Shown here piece after piece: positions 28,008 to 37,434 of a DNA stretch of 64,000 nt; the first letter of the stretch is position 1, and each line of letters starts with the position of its first letter. The translations under genes and the position numbers were made by a program. The stretch covers positions 62,001 through 126,000 of the forward strand of contig JAFEDI010000080.1 in assembly GCA_018241725.1 (NCBI GenBank), given 5' to 3'. The notes under the pieces are model-generated. The model ran no database searches. It saw only the letters and a program-made list of their open reading frames with translations, and was not told the origin of the DNA. Origin of the DNA: Pseudomonadota bacterium. Lineage in GTDB: Bacteria > Pseudomonadota > Gammaproteobacteria > Burkholderiales > Rhodocyclaceae.

Positions 28008-30290
28008 TTGGCACGCACAAAAACCCGTCACCAGAGCTTTCACCCCCCCCACCGCAAGGCTGTCCCGGAACAGTCCGCCGGCAGCACCGCCGAACGCGTT
28101 ATCCTGCCCCTTGGCGCGATGATGTTCGCCGCCTCGATGAACGGCTGGGCCCAGACGCCCGCCGCCGAGGATGACGTCAAGACCCTCAAACCGGTGGTCG
28201 TCAAGGCTGCCGCCGAAGCCGAACAGGGCAAGGACAGCCTGCGCACCACCACCACCCGCATCGGCAAGGGCCAGCAACAGCTGCGCGACATTCCCCAGTC
28301 GATCACCGTCGTCACCGAAAAGCTCATCGACGACCGCAAGATCGATACCGTGAAGGAAGCCCTCAAGGCCACCGCCGGCATCACCTTCCTGGCCGCCGAG
28401 GGCGGCGAGGAAGACATCCGCCTGCGCGGCTTCCCGATCAACACCACCGGTGACCTGTTCATCGACGGCATGCGCGACCCGGCCTTCTACGACCGCGACA
28501 CCTTCAACCTGGACCGCCTCGAAGTGCTGCGCGGCTCCGCCTCCATGCTGTTCGGTCGCGGCTCCACCGGCGGCGCCGTCAACCAGGTGAACAAGCAGGC
28601 CCAGCTGTATGGCGAGAACCAGGTGGACGTGACCCTCGGCAGCCACAACTACCGCCGCGCCGTCGCCGACCTCAACGTACGCACCGGCGACAACGAAGCC
28701 TTCCGCTTCAACGCGATGCGCACCATCGCCGACAACAACGGCGCCGGCGCCAGCATCGACAAACAGGGCTTTGCCGCCGACTATCGCTGGGGCATTGGTA
28801 CCACCGACGAAATCGAGGTCGGCTACTACTATCTCGACAACAAGAACGGCATCAACTACGGCCTGCCGTGGGTCCGTCCGACCGCCACATCGCCGGTGTC
28901 GTCCACCGGCATGCTGCCGCTCGACCCCAAGACCTATTACGGGATGGCCAGCGATTACAACAAGGGCACCGCCAACTACGCCACGCTGATCCACACCCAC
29001 CGCTTCTCCGCCGATACCGAGCTGGTCACCAAGTTCCGCAAGGGTGATTTCCAGCGCGACCAGCGGGCCAGCTCCCTACGCTTCGGCGCCGCGGCATTGC
29101 AGCCTGGCGGACTGGCGGCCAGCCTTGCCACCTTGAGCGACGGCACCGTGGTGACCCGCGGCACCAACCTCAAGATGCAGAGCATGGAGAACTTCTTCGC
29201 CCAGAGCGACCTGTCCTCCAAGTTCGACGCCTTCGGCTTCAAGCACGAGGCGCTCACCGGCGTCGATTTCGCATGGGAGCGCAAACGGGTCTACGGTGCC
29301 CTCAACGCGGCCCAGGGCGGCGTGGTGCCGGTCAAGGCCAATACCACCATCGGTACCCCTTTCGACGGCGCCACGGTGGACGAGAGCATCCGCAGCATTG
29401 CCAAGAGCAGCGAGTTCGAGAGCCTGTCCGGCGGCGTCTACGCCCAGGACCTCGTCCAGCTGGCCGATCACTGGAAGCTGCTCGGCGGCATCCGCTACGA
29501 CGCCATGTCCGGCAGTTACGATCAGTTCAACCTGACCACCAAGGCAATCACCAACTTCCAGCAATCCATCTACAAGTGGAGCCAGCGGGTCGGTGCGCTG
29601 TACCAGCCGAGCCCCCTGCAGTCCTTCCACCTGTCCTACGCCACCTCGTTCAACACCTCCGGCGACACCTACTCGTACAGCACGCAGAACGTCAATACGC
29701 CGCCCGAGAAGAGCATGAACCTGGAACTCGGCGCCAAGATCGACTCCGCCGACCGCCGCTTCAGCACACGCTATGCCTTGTTCCGCGCAGTCAAGCTCAA
29801 CGAGCGCAACACCGATCCGCTGATCAACCTGTCCGTACTGTCCGGCAAGCGCCACTCCACCGGCGCCGAGTTCGACTTCACCGGCCGCATCACGCCACGC
29901 TGGGAAATGTGGGGCTCTTACATGTGGATCTGGGATGCCGAGATCGACAAGGGCGCAGTGGACGGCGAAGCCCAGGGCGCGCGCCCATCGCTGGTACCCA
30001 AGCACTCCGGTTCCTTGTGGTCCACCTACCAGTTCACCGATAAGTTCCGCGCCGGTGGCGGTGTCAACTTCCGTAGCAAGATGACACCGAACCGCAATCC
30101 GGGTTGGTACGCGGAAGGTTATGCGACGGCCGACCTGATGGCGGAATATGCGGTGATCCCGGACAAGTTCATCGTCAAGGCCAACGTCACCAACGTCACC
30201 AACAAGCTGTACGCCGACTCCCTCTACACGTCCTTCTACGTGCCCGGAACGGGCCGGCTCTACATGCTGACCTCGACCTTCAAGTTCTAG
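28008..30290 (+). CDS. TonB-dependent catecholate siderophore receptor (Fiu-like)
   Basis: Outer-membrane ferric-siderophore receptor of 760 residues. The TTG start at 28008 has a strong AGGAGG six bases upstream. A signal peptide ends near GWAQ (residue 49). The plug shows [51 protein letters not shown] and [31 protein letters not shown], as in Fiu/catecholate receptors, and the barrel ends [12 protein letters not shown]. The following gene is piuC, the partner of Fiu-type receptors, which supports the catecholate reading. A stable hairpin separates the two. Confidence 0.9.
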   Translation: MARTKTRHQSFHPPHRKAVPEQSAGSTAERVILPLGAMMFAASMNGWAQTPAAEDDVKTLKPVVVKAAAEAEQGKDSLRTTTTRIGKGQQQLRDIPQSITVVTEKLIDDRKIDTVKEALKATAGITFLAAEGGEEDIRLRGFPINTTGDLFIDGMRDPAFYDRDTFNLDRLEVLRGSASMLFGRGSTGGAVNQVNKQAQLYGENQVDVTLGSHNYRRAVADLNVRTGDNEAFRFNAMRTIADNNGAGASIDKQGFAADYRWGIGTTDEIEVGYYYLDNKNGINYGLPWVRPTATSPVSSTGMLPLDPKTYYGMASDYNKGTANYATLIHTHRFSADTELVTKFRKGDFQRDQRASSLRFGAAALQPGGLAASLATLSDGTVVTRGTNLKMQSMENFFAQSDLSSKFDAFGFKHEALTGVDFAWERKRVYGALNAAQGGVVPVKANTTIGTPFDGATVDESIRSIAKSSEFESLSGGVYAQDLVQLADHWKLLGGIRYDAMSGSYDQFNLTTKAITNFQQSIYKWSQRVGALYQPSPLQSFHLSYATSFNTSGDTYSYSTQNVNTPPEKSMNLELGAKIDSADRRFSTRYALFRAVKLNERNTDPLINLSVLSGKRHSTGAEFDFTGRITPRWEMWGSYMWIWDAEIDKGAVDGEAQGARPSLVPKHSGSLWSTYQFTDKFRAGGGVNFRSKMTPNRNPGWYAEGYATADLMAEYAVIPDKFIVKANVTNVTNKLYADSLYTSFYVPGTGRLYMLTSTFKF

Positions 30291-30300
30291 GTCGAACCCG

Positions 30301-30323
30301 CGGGCGGACTTCGGGTCCGCCCG
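30301..30323 (+). terminator. GC-rich hairpin between receptor and piuC (terminator or attenuator)
   Basis: Perfect 9-bp arms CGGGCGGAC / GTCCGCCCG around TTCGG, eleven bases after the receptor stop and 23 bases before the piuC start. Only a short pyrimidine run (TCTTC) follows, so it more likely reduces than ends transcription, or protects the receptor mRNA 3' end. Confidence 0.6.
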
Positions 30324-30345
30324 TCTTCACTCACAGGAACCCGCC

Positions 30346-31026
30346 ATGCTCCTGCAGATACCGGACGTCCTCAGCCGCGACGAAGTCCGCAAGGCCCGCC
30401 AGCTGCTCGCCGACGCGCCGTGGACCGACGGCCGCGACAGCGCCGGCCCCCAGGCCGCCCAGGTCAAGAACAACCAGCAACTGCCCCACGACTGCGCCGC
30501 CGCCCAGGCGATCCGCAGCCTGATCCAGAGCCGCGTCGAGCGCCATCCGCTGTTCCTGACCGCCGCGCTGCCGAAGAAGATCTTCACCCCGCGGATCAAC
30601 CGTTACGGCGGCGACACGCCCTTCTACGGCGCCCACGTGGACAATGCCGTCCGCTTCACCGCCGAAGGCCAGCGGGTGCGTACCGACGTCTCGTGCACGG
30701 TGTTCCTGTCCGAGCCGGACGAGTACGATGGCGGCGAACTGCAGGTGCAGGACACCTACGGCAGCCGCGGCGTCAAACTGCCGGCCGGCCACGCGGTGCT
30801 TTATCCCGGCACCAGCATCCACCAGGTCACGCCGGTCACCCGCGGGCACCGCATCGCCTGCTTCTTCTGGATCGAGAGCATGGTGCGCAGCGACGAACAG
30901 CGCCGCCTGTTGTTCGACCTGGACATGGCCCTGATGCGCCTGCGTGAAAAGCACGGCGAATGCGACGAGGCGGTAGCCATCACCGGTACCTATCACAACC
31001 TGCTACGCATGTGGACCGACACATGA
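30346..31026 (+). CDS. piuC: PKHD-type Fe(II)/2-oxoglutarate hydroxylase PiuC/YbiX
   Basis: Cytosolic non-haem iron dioxygenase of 226 residues (family length), companion of Fiu/PiuA siderophore receptors. The double-stranded beta-helix ligands are visible: His97 and Asp99 in YGAHVDNA, His159 in TSIHQVTP, and the 2-oxoglutarate-binding Arg169 in RGHRIA. The opening [21 protein letters not shown] and [19 protein letters not shown] are family signatures. The ATG follows ACAGGAACCCGCC. The stop overlaps the next ATG. The natural substrate is not established. Confidence 0.92.
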   Translation: MLLQIPDVLSRDEVRKARQLLADAPWTDGRDSAGPQAAQVKNNQQLPHDCAAAQAIRSLIQSRVERHPLFLTAALPKKIFTPRINRYGGDTPFYGAHVDNAVRFTAEGQRVRTDVSCTVFLSEPDEYDGGELQVQDTYGSRGVKLPAGHAVLYPGTSIHQVTPVTRGHRIACFFWIESMVRSDEQRRLLFDLDMALMRLREKHGECDEAVAITGTYHNLLRMWTDT

Positions 31027-32135
31027 GTTCGCCCCGCATCGACACCCTGCCCCCCGGCGTGGTCAGCCTCGGCGACCACGAAGCCCATGCCCGCGGCGTG
31101 CTCGACGCCAACGCATGGGCCTACTTCGCCGGCGGTGCCGCCGACGAACTGAGCATGGCCGCCAACCACCATGCCTGGAACACCATTCAGCTACGGCCCC
31201 GCGTGCTGCGTGCAATGGCCGGCGGCCATACGCGCGTGTCGCTGCTCGGCCGCGAACAGGCCCATCCGATCCTCCTCGCGCCAGTAGCCTACCAGCGCAT
31301 GGCCCACCCGGACGGCGAACTCGCCACGGCCTGCGCCGCCGCCGCCCAGCAGGCCGGACTGGTCCTCAGCACTCAGGCCAGCCTGCCGCTGGAGCACATT
31401 GCCGACGCGGTACGCGACGACCCCGACCGCGGCCCCCTGTGGTTCCAGCTCTACCTGCAGCACGACAAGGGCTTCAACCTCGAACTGGTGCGCCGCGCCG
31501 AAGCCGCCGGCTACGAAGCCCTGGTGCTCACGGTGGACGCCCCCTGCAACGGCGCCCGCGACCGGGAACGCCGCGCCGGCTTCCGCCTGCCGCCGGGCAT
31601 CCGCGCGGTGAATCTCGACAGCCTGCCATCCCGCCTCGCCCGCCCTCTCGTCCCCGGCACCAGCGGCCTCTTCGACGACCTGCTGCTCGACGCGCCGGGC
31701 TGGGACGACGTGGCCTGGCTGCAGGCCAACAGCCGCCTGCCGGTCATCCTGAAGGGCATCCTCGCCCCGGAAGACGCCCGCGAGGCGGCACGCCTGCAGG
31801 TCGGCGGCCTGATCGTCTCCAACCACGGCGGGCGCACCCTCGACACCAGCCTGCCCACCGCCACTGCGCTACCGTCCATCGTGCATGCGATTGGCGACAG
31901 CCTGCCGGTGCTGGTGGACGGCGGCATCCGCCGCGGCACCGACGTGCTGAAGGCGATGGCCCTCGGCGCCAGCGCAGTGCTGGTCGGACGCCCCTACATC
32001 TTCGGCCTGGCCAATGCCGGCGCCCTCGGCGTCGCGCATGTGATCCGCCTGCTGCGCGACGAACTGGAGATCGCCATGGCTTTGTGCGGCTGCCGCACGC
32101 TGCAGGACATCCCCCCCACGCTACTCGTGGCGTAA
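31023..32135 (+). CDS. FMN-dependent alpha-hydroxy-acid oxidase (lactate/glycolate oxidase family)
   Basis: Flavoenzyme of 370 residues that oxidises an L-2-hydroxy acid to the 2-oxo acid, giving peroxide if oxygen is the acceptor. Expected active-site parts are present: [11 protein letters not shown] near 33-43 (substrate Tyr), [63 protein letters not shown] (catalytic His plus substrate Arg) and [29 protein letters not shown] (phosphate site). There is no membrane-binding insert as in quinone-linked LldD, so a soluble oxidase is likelier. The ATG at 31023 overlaps the piuC stop (ATGA), so the two are translationally coupled, an unusual partner for siderophore genes. Confidence 0.88.
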   Translation: MSSPRIDTLPPGVVSLGDHEAHARGVLDANAWAYFAGGAADELSMAANHHAWNTIQLRPRVLRAMAGGHTRVSLLGREQAHPILLAPVAYQRMAHPDGELATACAAAAQQAGLVLSTQASLPLEHIADAVRDDPDRGPLWFQLYLQHDKGFNLELVRRAEAAGYEALVLTVDAPCNGARDRERRAGFRLPPGIRAVNLDSLPSRLARPLVPGTSGLFDDLLLDAPGWDDVAWLQANSRLPVILKGILAPEDAREAARLQVGGLIVSNHGGRTLDTSLPTATALPSIVHAIGDSLPVLVDGGIRRGTDVLKAMALGASAVLVGRPYIFGLANAGALGVAHVIRLLRDELEIAMALCGCRTLQDIPPTLLVA

Positions 32136-32233
32136 GTGCCCCCAAGGCCCGGGCCGTGCCCGGCCAGTCCCCCGCGGAGGACAAGGAAACTTGGGGCGAC
32201 CCGATGTTTACTTGAGAGCGTTGAGAGCACCAC

Positions 32234-33154
32234 CTACCAGGACGCGGTCTCGTCGGCCTCTGGCCGATAGGCGGCAAAACGCTCGGCCAGGAAATCCACA
32301 AAGACCTTCACCTTGGCGCTGAGCAGATGGCGCTGGGGATAGACGGCATGGATGTCCGCCACCGCCCCGGCCCATGGTGCCAGCACGCGCCGCAGCCCGC
32401 CGCTGCGCAGATGCGGCGCCACATCCCATTCCGAGCGCAGCACGATGCCATGGCCGGCCAGCGCCCAACTCACGGCCACTTCCCCATGGTTGCAACTGAG
32501 ACCGCCACGCACCTTCACAGTGATCTGCTTTTCTCCGTTGGCCAGTTCCCAGCTGTTGTAGGCGCGGGTGTTCTCGCGGATCACGATGCAGCGGTGGCGG
32601 GCCAGTTCCTGCGGATCGGCCGGCTCACCACTCGCCGCCAGATAGGCCGGCGATGCACACAGCAGGCGCCGGTTGGCGGCGATCCGCCGGGCCAATACGC
32701 GGGTATCCGGCGGCGGACCGAAGCGGACACCCACGTCGGTGGCGGTCGCCGTCAGATCCAGCGGCCGGTCGGTGAGTTGCAGGATCACCTCCACTTCCGG
32801 ATAGCGCAGTGCGAAATCGGCGATGGCCGGCGCCAGGTGGCAGCGCCCGAAGCCCAGCGTCGCATTGACGCGCAACAGACCGCGAGGCTGCTCGCGGCTG
32901 GCCGACAAACCACGCTCCAGGGTTTCGATGTCGCGCAGGATGCGCGTGCCCTCGTCGAGATAACGCTCCCCTTCCGGCGTCAGGCTCTGGCGCCGCGTCG
33001 TGCGGTTCAGAAGGCGCACGCCAAGGCGCGCCTCCAGCGCAGCGAGACGGCGGCTCACCGCCGGCGGCGTCACGCCCAGTTCGGCAGCCGCGGCGGCAAG
33101 GCTGTCCTGGCGGGCAACGACGGAGAAGAAGGCCAGATCGGATGAATCCTGCAT
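32234..33154 (-). CDS. LysR-family transcriptional regulator
   Basis: Regulator of 306 residues: winged HTH at 1-60 (DLAFFSVVARQDSLAAAAAELGVTPPAVSRRLAALEARLGVRLLNRTTRR) and a substrate-binding domain of the CrgA-like subgroup (GLLRVNATLGFGRCHLAPAIADFALRYPEVEVILQLTDRPLDL; AGHGIVLRSEWDVAPHLRSGGL). It is divergent from the TauE/SafE gene, with an inverted repeat in the 97-bp gap, and probably controls it. The effector is unknown. Confidence 0.9.
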   Translation of the reverse strand: MQDSSDLAFFSVVARQDSLAAAAAELGVTPPAVSRRLAALEARLGVRLLNRTTRRQSLTPEGERYLDEGTRILRDIETLERGLSASREQPRGLLRVNATLGFGRCHLAPAIADFALRYPEVEVILQLTDRPLDLTATATDVGVRFGPPPDTRVLARRIAANRRLLCASPAYLAASGEPADPQELARHRCIVIRENTRAYNSWELANGEKQITVKVRGGLSCNHGEVAVSWALAGHGIVLRSEWDVAPHLRSGGLRRVLAPWAGAVADIHAVYPQRHLLSAKVKVFVDFLAERFAAYRPEADETASW

Positions 33155-33173
33155 TCGTGCGTTTCAGGTACGA

Positions 33174-33190
33174 ATCAAATTAATCTTGAT
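33174..33190. promoter_or_regulatory. Candidate LysR operator
   Basis: ATCAAATTAATCTTGAT has 5-bp arms ATCAA/TTGAT around seven bases and contains a T-N11-A core. It lies 20 bp before the LysR start and 62 bp before the divergent TauE start, the usual place for an autoregulated LysR site. Confidence 0.55.
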
Positions 33191-33251
33191 GCATTGTATC
33201 TCCGCCACCGCTGCTTATGATGGGTTCCAGATTTTCACTCGCGTGACCATC

Positions 33252-34022
33252 ATGCCCACTCCCGACCTCCTCGCATTTCTCCCGGCGTTGATCCTCGGCG
33301 CCGCCCTCGGCTTCTTCGGCGGTATGTTCGGCATCGGCGGCGGCATCATCGCGATCCCGCTGTTCGTGATCGGCTATGGCATGGAACAGCCGCTGGCCCA
33401 AGGCACGGCCCTGGTTATGATGGTGCCCAACCTGATGGTCGGCTGGTGGCGCTACAGCCAGCGCCACCCGGTGCCCTTCCAGCGGGCGCTGGCCATCGGC
33501 GTGATCGCCATGCTCACCACCTGGGGCACGGCGCACTTTGCCAATGGACTGGATCCGGCCACGCTGAAGATACTGTTCTCGCTATTCCTGCTGGCGATGG
33601 CGCTCAAGCGCATCGTCCCCGGCCGCTCCGGCAACGCGGCCCCGGCTCCGCGAGTGACCGAACGCCATGTACCGCTGGTCGGCCTGCTTGGCGGCAGCAG
33701 CATGGGCCTGCTGGGCATCGGCGGCGGGCTGGTCGCCACGCCGCTGCTGACCGGTCTGTTCGGCCTGCGCCAGACCGTCGCCCAGGCCTTCGCACTGGCA
33801 TTGGTCACGCCCAGTTCGCTGATCGCGCTGCTGGTCTATGCCGGCGCCCACCGGGTGAACTGGGCGATGGGCCTGCCAATGGCCGCCAGCGGGCTGTTCA
33901 CCGTGTCGGCCGGCGTGGCCTTCGCCCATCGCCTGCCGGAAAAGACCATGCACCGCGCCTTCTCCACCCTGCTGCTACTCAGCGCCCTATGGATGCTGGT
34001 CAGCCCGTTGGTGATGGGCTGA
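33252..34022 (+). CDS. TauE/SafE-family sulfite/organosulfonate exporter-like membrane protein
   Basis: Inner-membrane protein of 256 residues from the ATG at 33252. There are about eight hydrophobic helices in two related halves, each beginning with the Gly-rich family motif (LGFFGGMFGIGGGIIAIPLF near 20 and GGSSMGLLGIGGGLVATPLL near 148). The substrate is unknown; family members move sulfite, sulfoacetate or other small anions. It is divergent from a LysR gene. Upstream frame to 33000 overlaps the regulator and is rejected. Confidence 0.87.
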   Translation: MPTPDLLAFLPALILGAALGFFGGMFGIGGGIIAIPLFVIGYGMEQPLAQGTALVMMVPNLMVGWWRYSQRHPVPFQRALAIGVIAMLTTWGTAHFANGLDPATLKILFSLFLLAMALKRIVPGRSGNAAPAPRVTERHVPLVGLLGGSSMGLLGIGGGLVATPLLTGLFGLRQTVAQAFALALVTPSSLIALLVYAGAHRVNWAMGLPMAASGLFTVSAGVAFAHRLPEKTMHRAFSTLLLLSALWMLVSPLVMG

Positions 34023-34030
34023 GCCCCGGA

Positions 34031-36052
34031 TCAGACGCGCAGGCGCCCGACCTCGTTCTCCAGATCACGCGCGACCCGCAGAAGCTCGGCCGCTTCGCTG
34101 CGGTTGGACGCCGCCGACTGGCTGGTTCCGGCGACCGAACGGGCCACCGAATCGATGCCACCGGCAATCGTCTGGCTGGCCTGGGTCTGCTCCCGCGTCG
34201 CGCGGGCAATGTCGGCCACCGCCTGAGAGGTGCGCTCGGCCCGCTCATGGATGGCCTGCAGGGCCTCCCCGACCTGACGGGATGCCACCACGTTGCGATC
34301 CACCTGCTCCACCGCCTTGCGGGCCGAATTGGCCACGGAGGACACGCCGTCCTGGATGCTATTGAGGATGGAGTCGATCAACGACGCGGACTGACCTGAC
34401 TGCTCGGCAAGTTTGCGCACCTCATCGGCGACGACCGCGAAACCGCGCCCCTGCTCACCGGCCCGTGCGGCTTCGATGGCCGCATTGAGAGCCAGCAGAT
34501 TGGTCTGCTCGGAAATGTCGCGGATCGCATTGAGAACCCTGTGGATCTCCGCCGACTGCTGGCCGAGCTGCTCGACCTGGGTTGCCGCATCCTGCACGGT
34601 GCGCGCCGTTTCATTGAGTTGCTCGATACTGCCCTGCACCGAGCCGACGCCCTCCTGAACCGCACGCGAGGTCTCCTGCGTCAGCTCCAGCGCATGAGAC
34701 GCATTGCTGGCCACCTGCTCCACGCTGACCGTCAGCTGCTCGGTGGTGCTGGCCATCGCGCTGGCCGAGTCGCTCTGCCGACGGGTCTCCTCGCCAAGCG
34801 CTTCGGAAGCTACCGACATGTTCTGCGCGGTGCGCTGCAGATGATCGCTGGTCTGGCGGATACTGCCGCTCAGCGTGCGCATGGACTCGGCGGCCGTGTT
34901 GATGCTGCAGCCAATCAGGTCGATCTCGCTGCGGCTACGGGCGTCGACATCGGCGCGCACGGTCAGGTCGCCACTACCAAAGCGCGACACCAGTTCGGCC
35001 AGGTGCGTCAGGGGCTTGAGGCGCAAACGCAGGAAGTAGCCCAGCGCCAGGATCAGCAATGTCCCGCAGGCAACCGCGAGCAGCGCGATGTCGTTACGCA
35101 GCCCGTTGGCGTCCTCGACGAACTCATCCACCCACGAGCCGCTGGCCACCATCCAATGCAGGTCAGGCAACTCGCGGATGACCACCATCTTGTCGGCCTC
35201 CGGATCGCCCCACTTGTAGACCAGCGTGCCGTTGCGCTTCTCCACCAGGCTCTTGATGATGCCCTGGGTACGGGGATCCAGGTCGGCCAGGGACTTGCCC
35301 TCGAACTTCGGGTGATAGATGAAACGCACGTCCTTGGCATCGCCGGACGGTACTGACACGATGTACGGATAACCAGTCTTACCTACGCGAATCTGCGCCA
35401 GCTTTTCCTTGATCAGCTTGACGTTGCTTTCCGCGTCGACGCGCATGGTTACCGCGCCGATCACGTTGCCAGCCTCGTCCTTCAGCGGATTGGCGGCCAG
35501 CACGAACATCTTGCCGTTACGCTCGATGGCGCCCAGATAGGGCTTACCGGTCAACAGGATGGCCGGATAGTCACCGGCCGAACCAACCTTTTCTCCGTGC
35601 CGGAAGTTACCCTGCTTGTCCTTCAGCAGCGTCACGGCACGGTAGAAGCTGTCTCCCTTGCGCACCAGGAAGGACGGCTCGCGATCCTCGTAACGCTTGG
35701 AATAATCCTGGAGTACCGCCACATTAGAGCTGACGACGGTACCGCCGATGGCCAGCTCAGGCAGGGTTTCGCTTCCCATCTGCATCTCGCGGCCGGTCAA
35801 CCTCGGCGTGCCAGGCACGGTGGAGGCGAACTGCACGACGGCGTCTGCGGCCCGCGCCTTCAGCGCATCCTGCGCGTAGGCCAGCATTGCGACGGTCATG
35901 TCAGCCTGCTGGGCCAGGGACTCCTCGGCTTTCTTCAGCGCACTCTGGCGCGACAGTGCGGCTACGGTGGCGACCAGGACGGCCACCATCAGGGCGATAC
36001 CAAGGGTGCACAACAGGACAACCTGCCGGACCAGGGGCTTGTGCTTGAGCAT
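34031..36052 (-). CDS. Methyl-accepting chemotaxis protein with Cache-type sensor
   Basis: Membrane chemoreceptor of 673 residues. A first transmembrane helix (about 8-32) and a second (about 325-345, [24 protein letters not shown]) enclose a periplasmic sensor of about 290 residues with Cache_3/Cache_2 features ([47 protein letters not shown]). HAMP follows ([24 protein letters not shown]), then the signalling hairpin tip ([40 protein letters not shown]). The ligand cannot be read. No CheA/W genes are nearby. It is convergent with the TauE gene (8-bp gap). Confidence 0.93.
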   Translation of the reverse strand: MLKHKPLVRQVVLLCTLGIALMVAVLVATVAALSRQSALKKAEESLAQQADMTVAMLAYAQDALKARAADAVVQFASTVPGTPRLTGREMQMGSETLPELAIGGTVVSSNVAVLQDYSKRYEDREPSFLVRKGDSFYRAVTLLKDKQGNFRHGEKVGSAGDYPAILLTGKPYLGAIERNGKMFVLAANPLKDEAGNVIGAVTMRVDAESNVKLIKEKLAQIRVGKTGYPYIVSVPSGDAKDVRFIYHPKFEGKSLADLDPRTQGIIKSLVEKRNGTLVYKWGDPEADKMVVIRELPDLHWMVASGSWVDEFVEDANGLRNDIALLAVACGTLLILALGYFLRLRLKPLTHLAELVSRFGSGDLTVRADVDARSRSEIDLIGCSINTAAESMRTLSGSIRQTSDHLQRTAQNMSVASEALGEETRRQSDSASAMASTTEQLTVSVEQVASNASHALELTQETSRAVQEGVGSVQGSIEQLNETARTVQDAATQVEQLGQQSAEIHRVLNAIRDISEQTNLLALNAAIEAARAGEQGRGFAVVADEVRKLAEQSGQSASLIDSILNSIQDGVSSVANSARKAVEQVDRNVVASRQVGEALQAIHERAERTSQAVADIARATREQTQASQTIAGGIDSVARSVAGTSQSAASNRSEAAELLRVARDLENEVGRLRV

Positions 36053-36097
36053 GTCTCTTTGTTCTTTTGTTGGCGTTTATCGGTTCTCCCAAAGCAA

Positions 36098-36115
36098 TAC
36101 GGCGTACATACCGTA
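36098..36115. repeat. Inverted repeat upstream of chemoreceptor gene
   Basis: TACGGCGTACATACCGTA pairs TACGG with CCGTA around eight bases, 46 bp upstream of the chemoreceptor start. It could be an operator; no family is recognised. A flagellar sigma-28 promoter was looked for here and not found with confidence. Confidence 0.3.
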
Positions 36116-36210
36116 CAGTATGGGGAAGCCTGTTTACATCGGCTCAAAACGGGCTGTCTTGAGGCTGCAACAAACGCAAACGGTCTTTTTACATGCCCCT
36201 GGCCTGGGAG

Positions 36211-37260
36211 TCAGGCGAACAGGGCAGCCAAGTCGATCGACGGACGCACGCCGACGTCCTGACGATGGATTCGGATCCAGCGTGCCGCCCGCGCCCGCCC
36301 GAGGTCGCGCAGCTCGGTCAGGAAGGCCCGCGTGGCGTTGAGCTTGCTGGCGGTACCGGCATCCACCAGTTCCTCGGCCTCCACCATGTGGAAGCGCAGG
36401 CGGGTCAGCTTACGCTCCAGCCGCCCCTGGGGCAGCCAGTTGCGGCCCTCCTCGATGTAGCTGCGGGCATGGGCGATCATGCGCATCTCGCGCAGGAAGG
36501 TCGTCGAGAAACCCAACTCGACGCTACGCGCCGCGATTTCCTCCGCAGTGCGGGGCGCCTCCGGGCGCACCAGCGGGTTGAGCAGCACCAGCAGGATATC
36601 CGGCGTGGCGCACTCGTACATCAGCGGATAGATCGCCGGGTTGGCGGTGAAGCCACCGTCCCAGTAATCCTCCCCGTCGATCTGCACCGCATGGTGCAGG
36701 GTCGGCAAACAGGCCGAGGCGAGCAGCGCCTCCTCGCTCAGCTCGCGGGTGTGGAACAGGCGGACCTTGCCGGTGCGCACGCGGGTTGCCGCAATGAACA
36801 GCTTGAGCGGACAGTCCCGGCGGATGCGCTCGAAATCGAACTGGGCGCGCACCACGTCGCGCAAGGGGTTCAGCTCAAAGGGATTGAGCTGGTAGGGCGA
36901 GAACATTTTGGTCAGCCCCAGCATCATCCCCACAGGGGCCGGCAGCGAACCGTCGCCGGCCGGGTTGAAGCTGTGCAGCAGGTCCAGCTCGAACGGTGTG
37001 GTATCGGACACCGCCTCCCAGAACGCCGCCAGACTTTCCCGCGCGCCCTCGGCGCCGCCGGTCGTCCAGCCCTGGGCCAGCGCCACGGCATTCATCGCAC
37101 CGGCGCTGGTACCGCTGATGCCGTCGATCTGCCAGTCGTCTTCGAGGAGGCGGTCGAGCACGCCCCAGGTGTAGGCGCCGTGCGCCCCTCCCCCCTGCAG
37201 CGCGAGGCTCAGATGCGGGGACGCGGCGACGTCCCGGATTTTCCATAGCTTCTTCAACAT
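36211..37260 (-). CDS. Patatin-like phospholipase
   Basis: Serine hydrolase with the Ser-Asp dyad fold, 349 residues from the ATG at 37260, which has GGAGGTATTCC upstream. The oxyanion motif LALQGGGAHGAYTWGVLDRLLE is near 18-39, the nucleophile elbow GISGTSAGAMNA near 48-58, and the dyad Asp in DYWDGGFTANPAIYPL near 205-220. The product likely acts on phospholipid or other acyl esters in the cytosol or at the membrane; no signal peptide is seen. This subgroup (RssA/YchK-like N-terminus, long C-terminal helical tail) is of unknown role. A single-gene unit. Confidence 0.88.
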   Translation of the reverse strand: MLKKLWKIRDVAASPHLSLALQGGGAHGAYTWGVLDRLLEDDWQIDGISGTSAGAMNAVALAQGWTTGGAEGARESLAAFWEAVSDTTPFELDLLHSFNPAGDGSLPAPVGMMLGLTKMFSPYQLNPFELNPLRDVVRAQFDFERIRRDCPLKLFIAATRVRTGKVRLFHTRELSEEALLASACLPTLHHAVQIDGEDYWDGGFTANPAIYPLMYECATPDILLVLLNPLVRPEAPRTAEEIAARSVELGFSTTFLREMRMIAHARSYIEEGRNWLPQGRLERKLTRLRFHMVEAEELVDAGTASKLNATRAFLTELRDLGRARAARWIRIHRQDVGVRPSIDLAALFA

Positions 37261-37362
37261 GGACGGAATACCTCCATTCAGGTGCTGCGGCCTGGATTGC
37301 TGCACCGCAGCATACATGATGGACGTCCGTCGATGACGAAAGTTCGTGCGGGTTCGGGGTGG

Positions 37363-37383
37363 CAGCCCCCCGCAAAGGGGCTG
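37363..37383 (-). terminator. Hairpin downstream of the RND efflux operon
   Basis: Arms CAGCCCC and GGGGCTG flank a seven-base loop, about 50 bp after the end of the outer-membrane channel gene at 37435 when read on the minus strand. No clear T run follows, so this is a weak or factor-assisted terminator. Confidence 0.45.
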
Positions 37384-37434
37384 GAACCTAGCTGTTCCTG
37401 TTACGGCTTTTAAGTCAGCCCCTGGCGCTGGGCT

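Noticed and set aside
36053-36210. Sigma-28 flagellar promoter for the chemoreceptor
   Set aside because: A CCGATAA is present but no TAAA stands at the proper distance; not supported.
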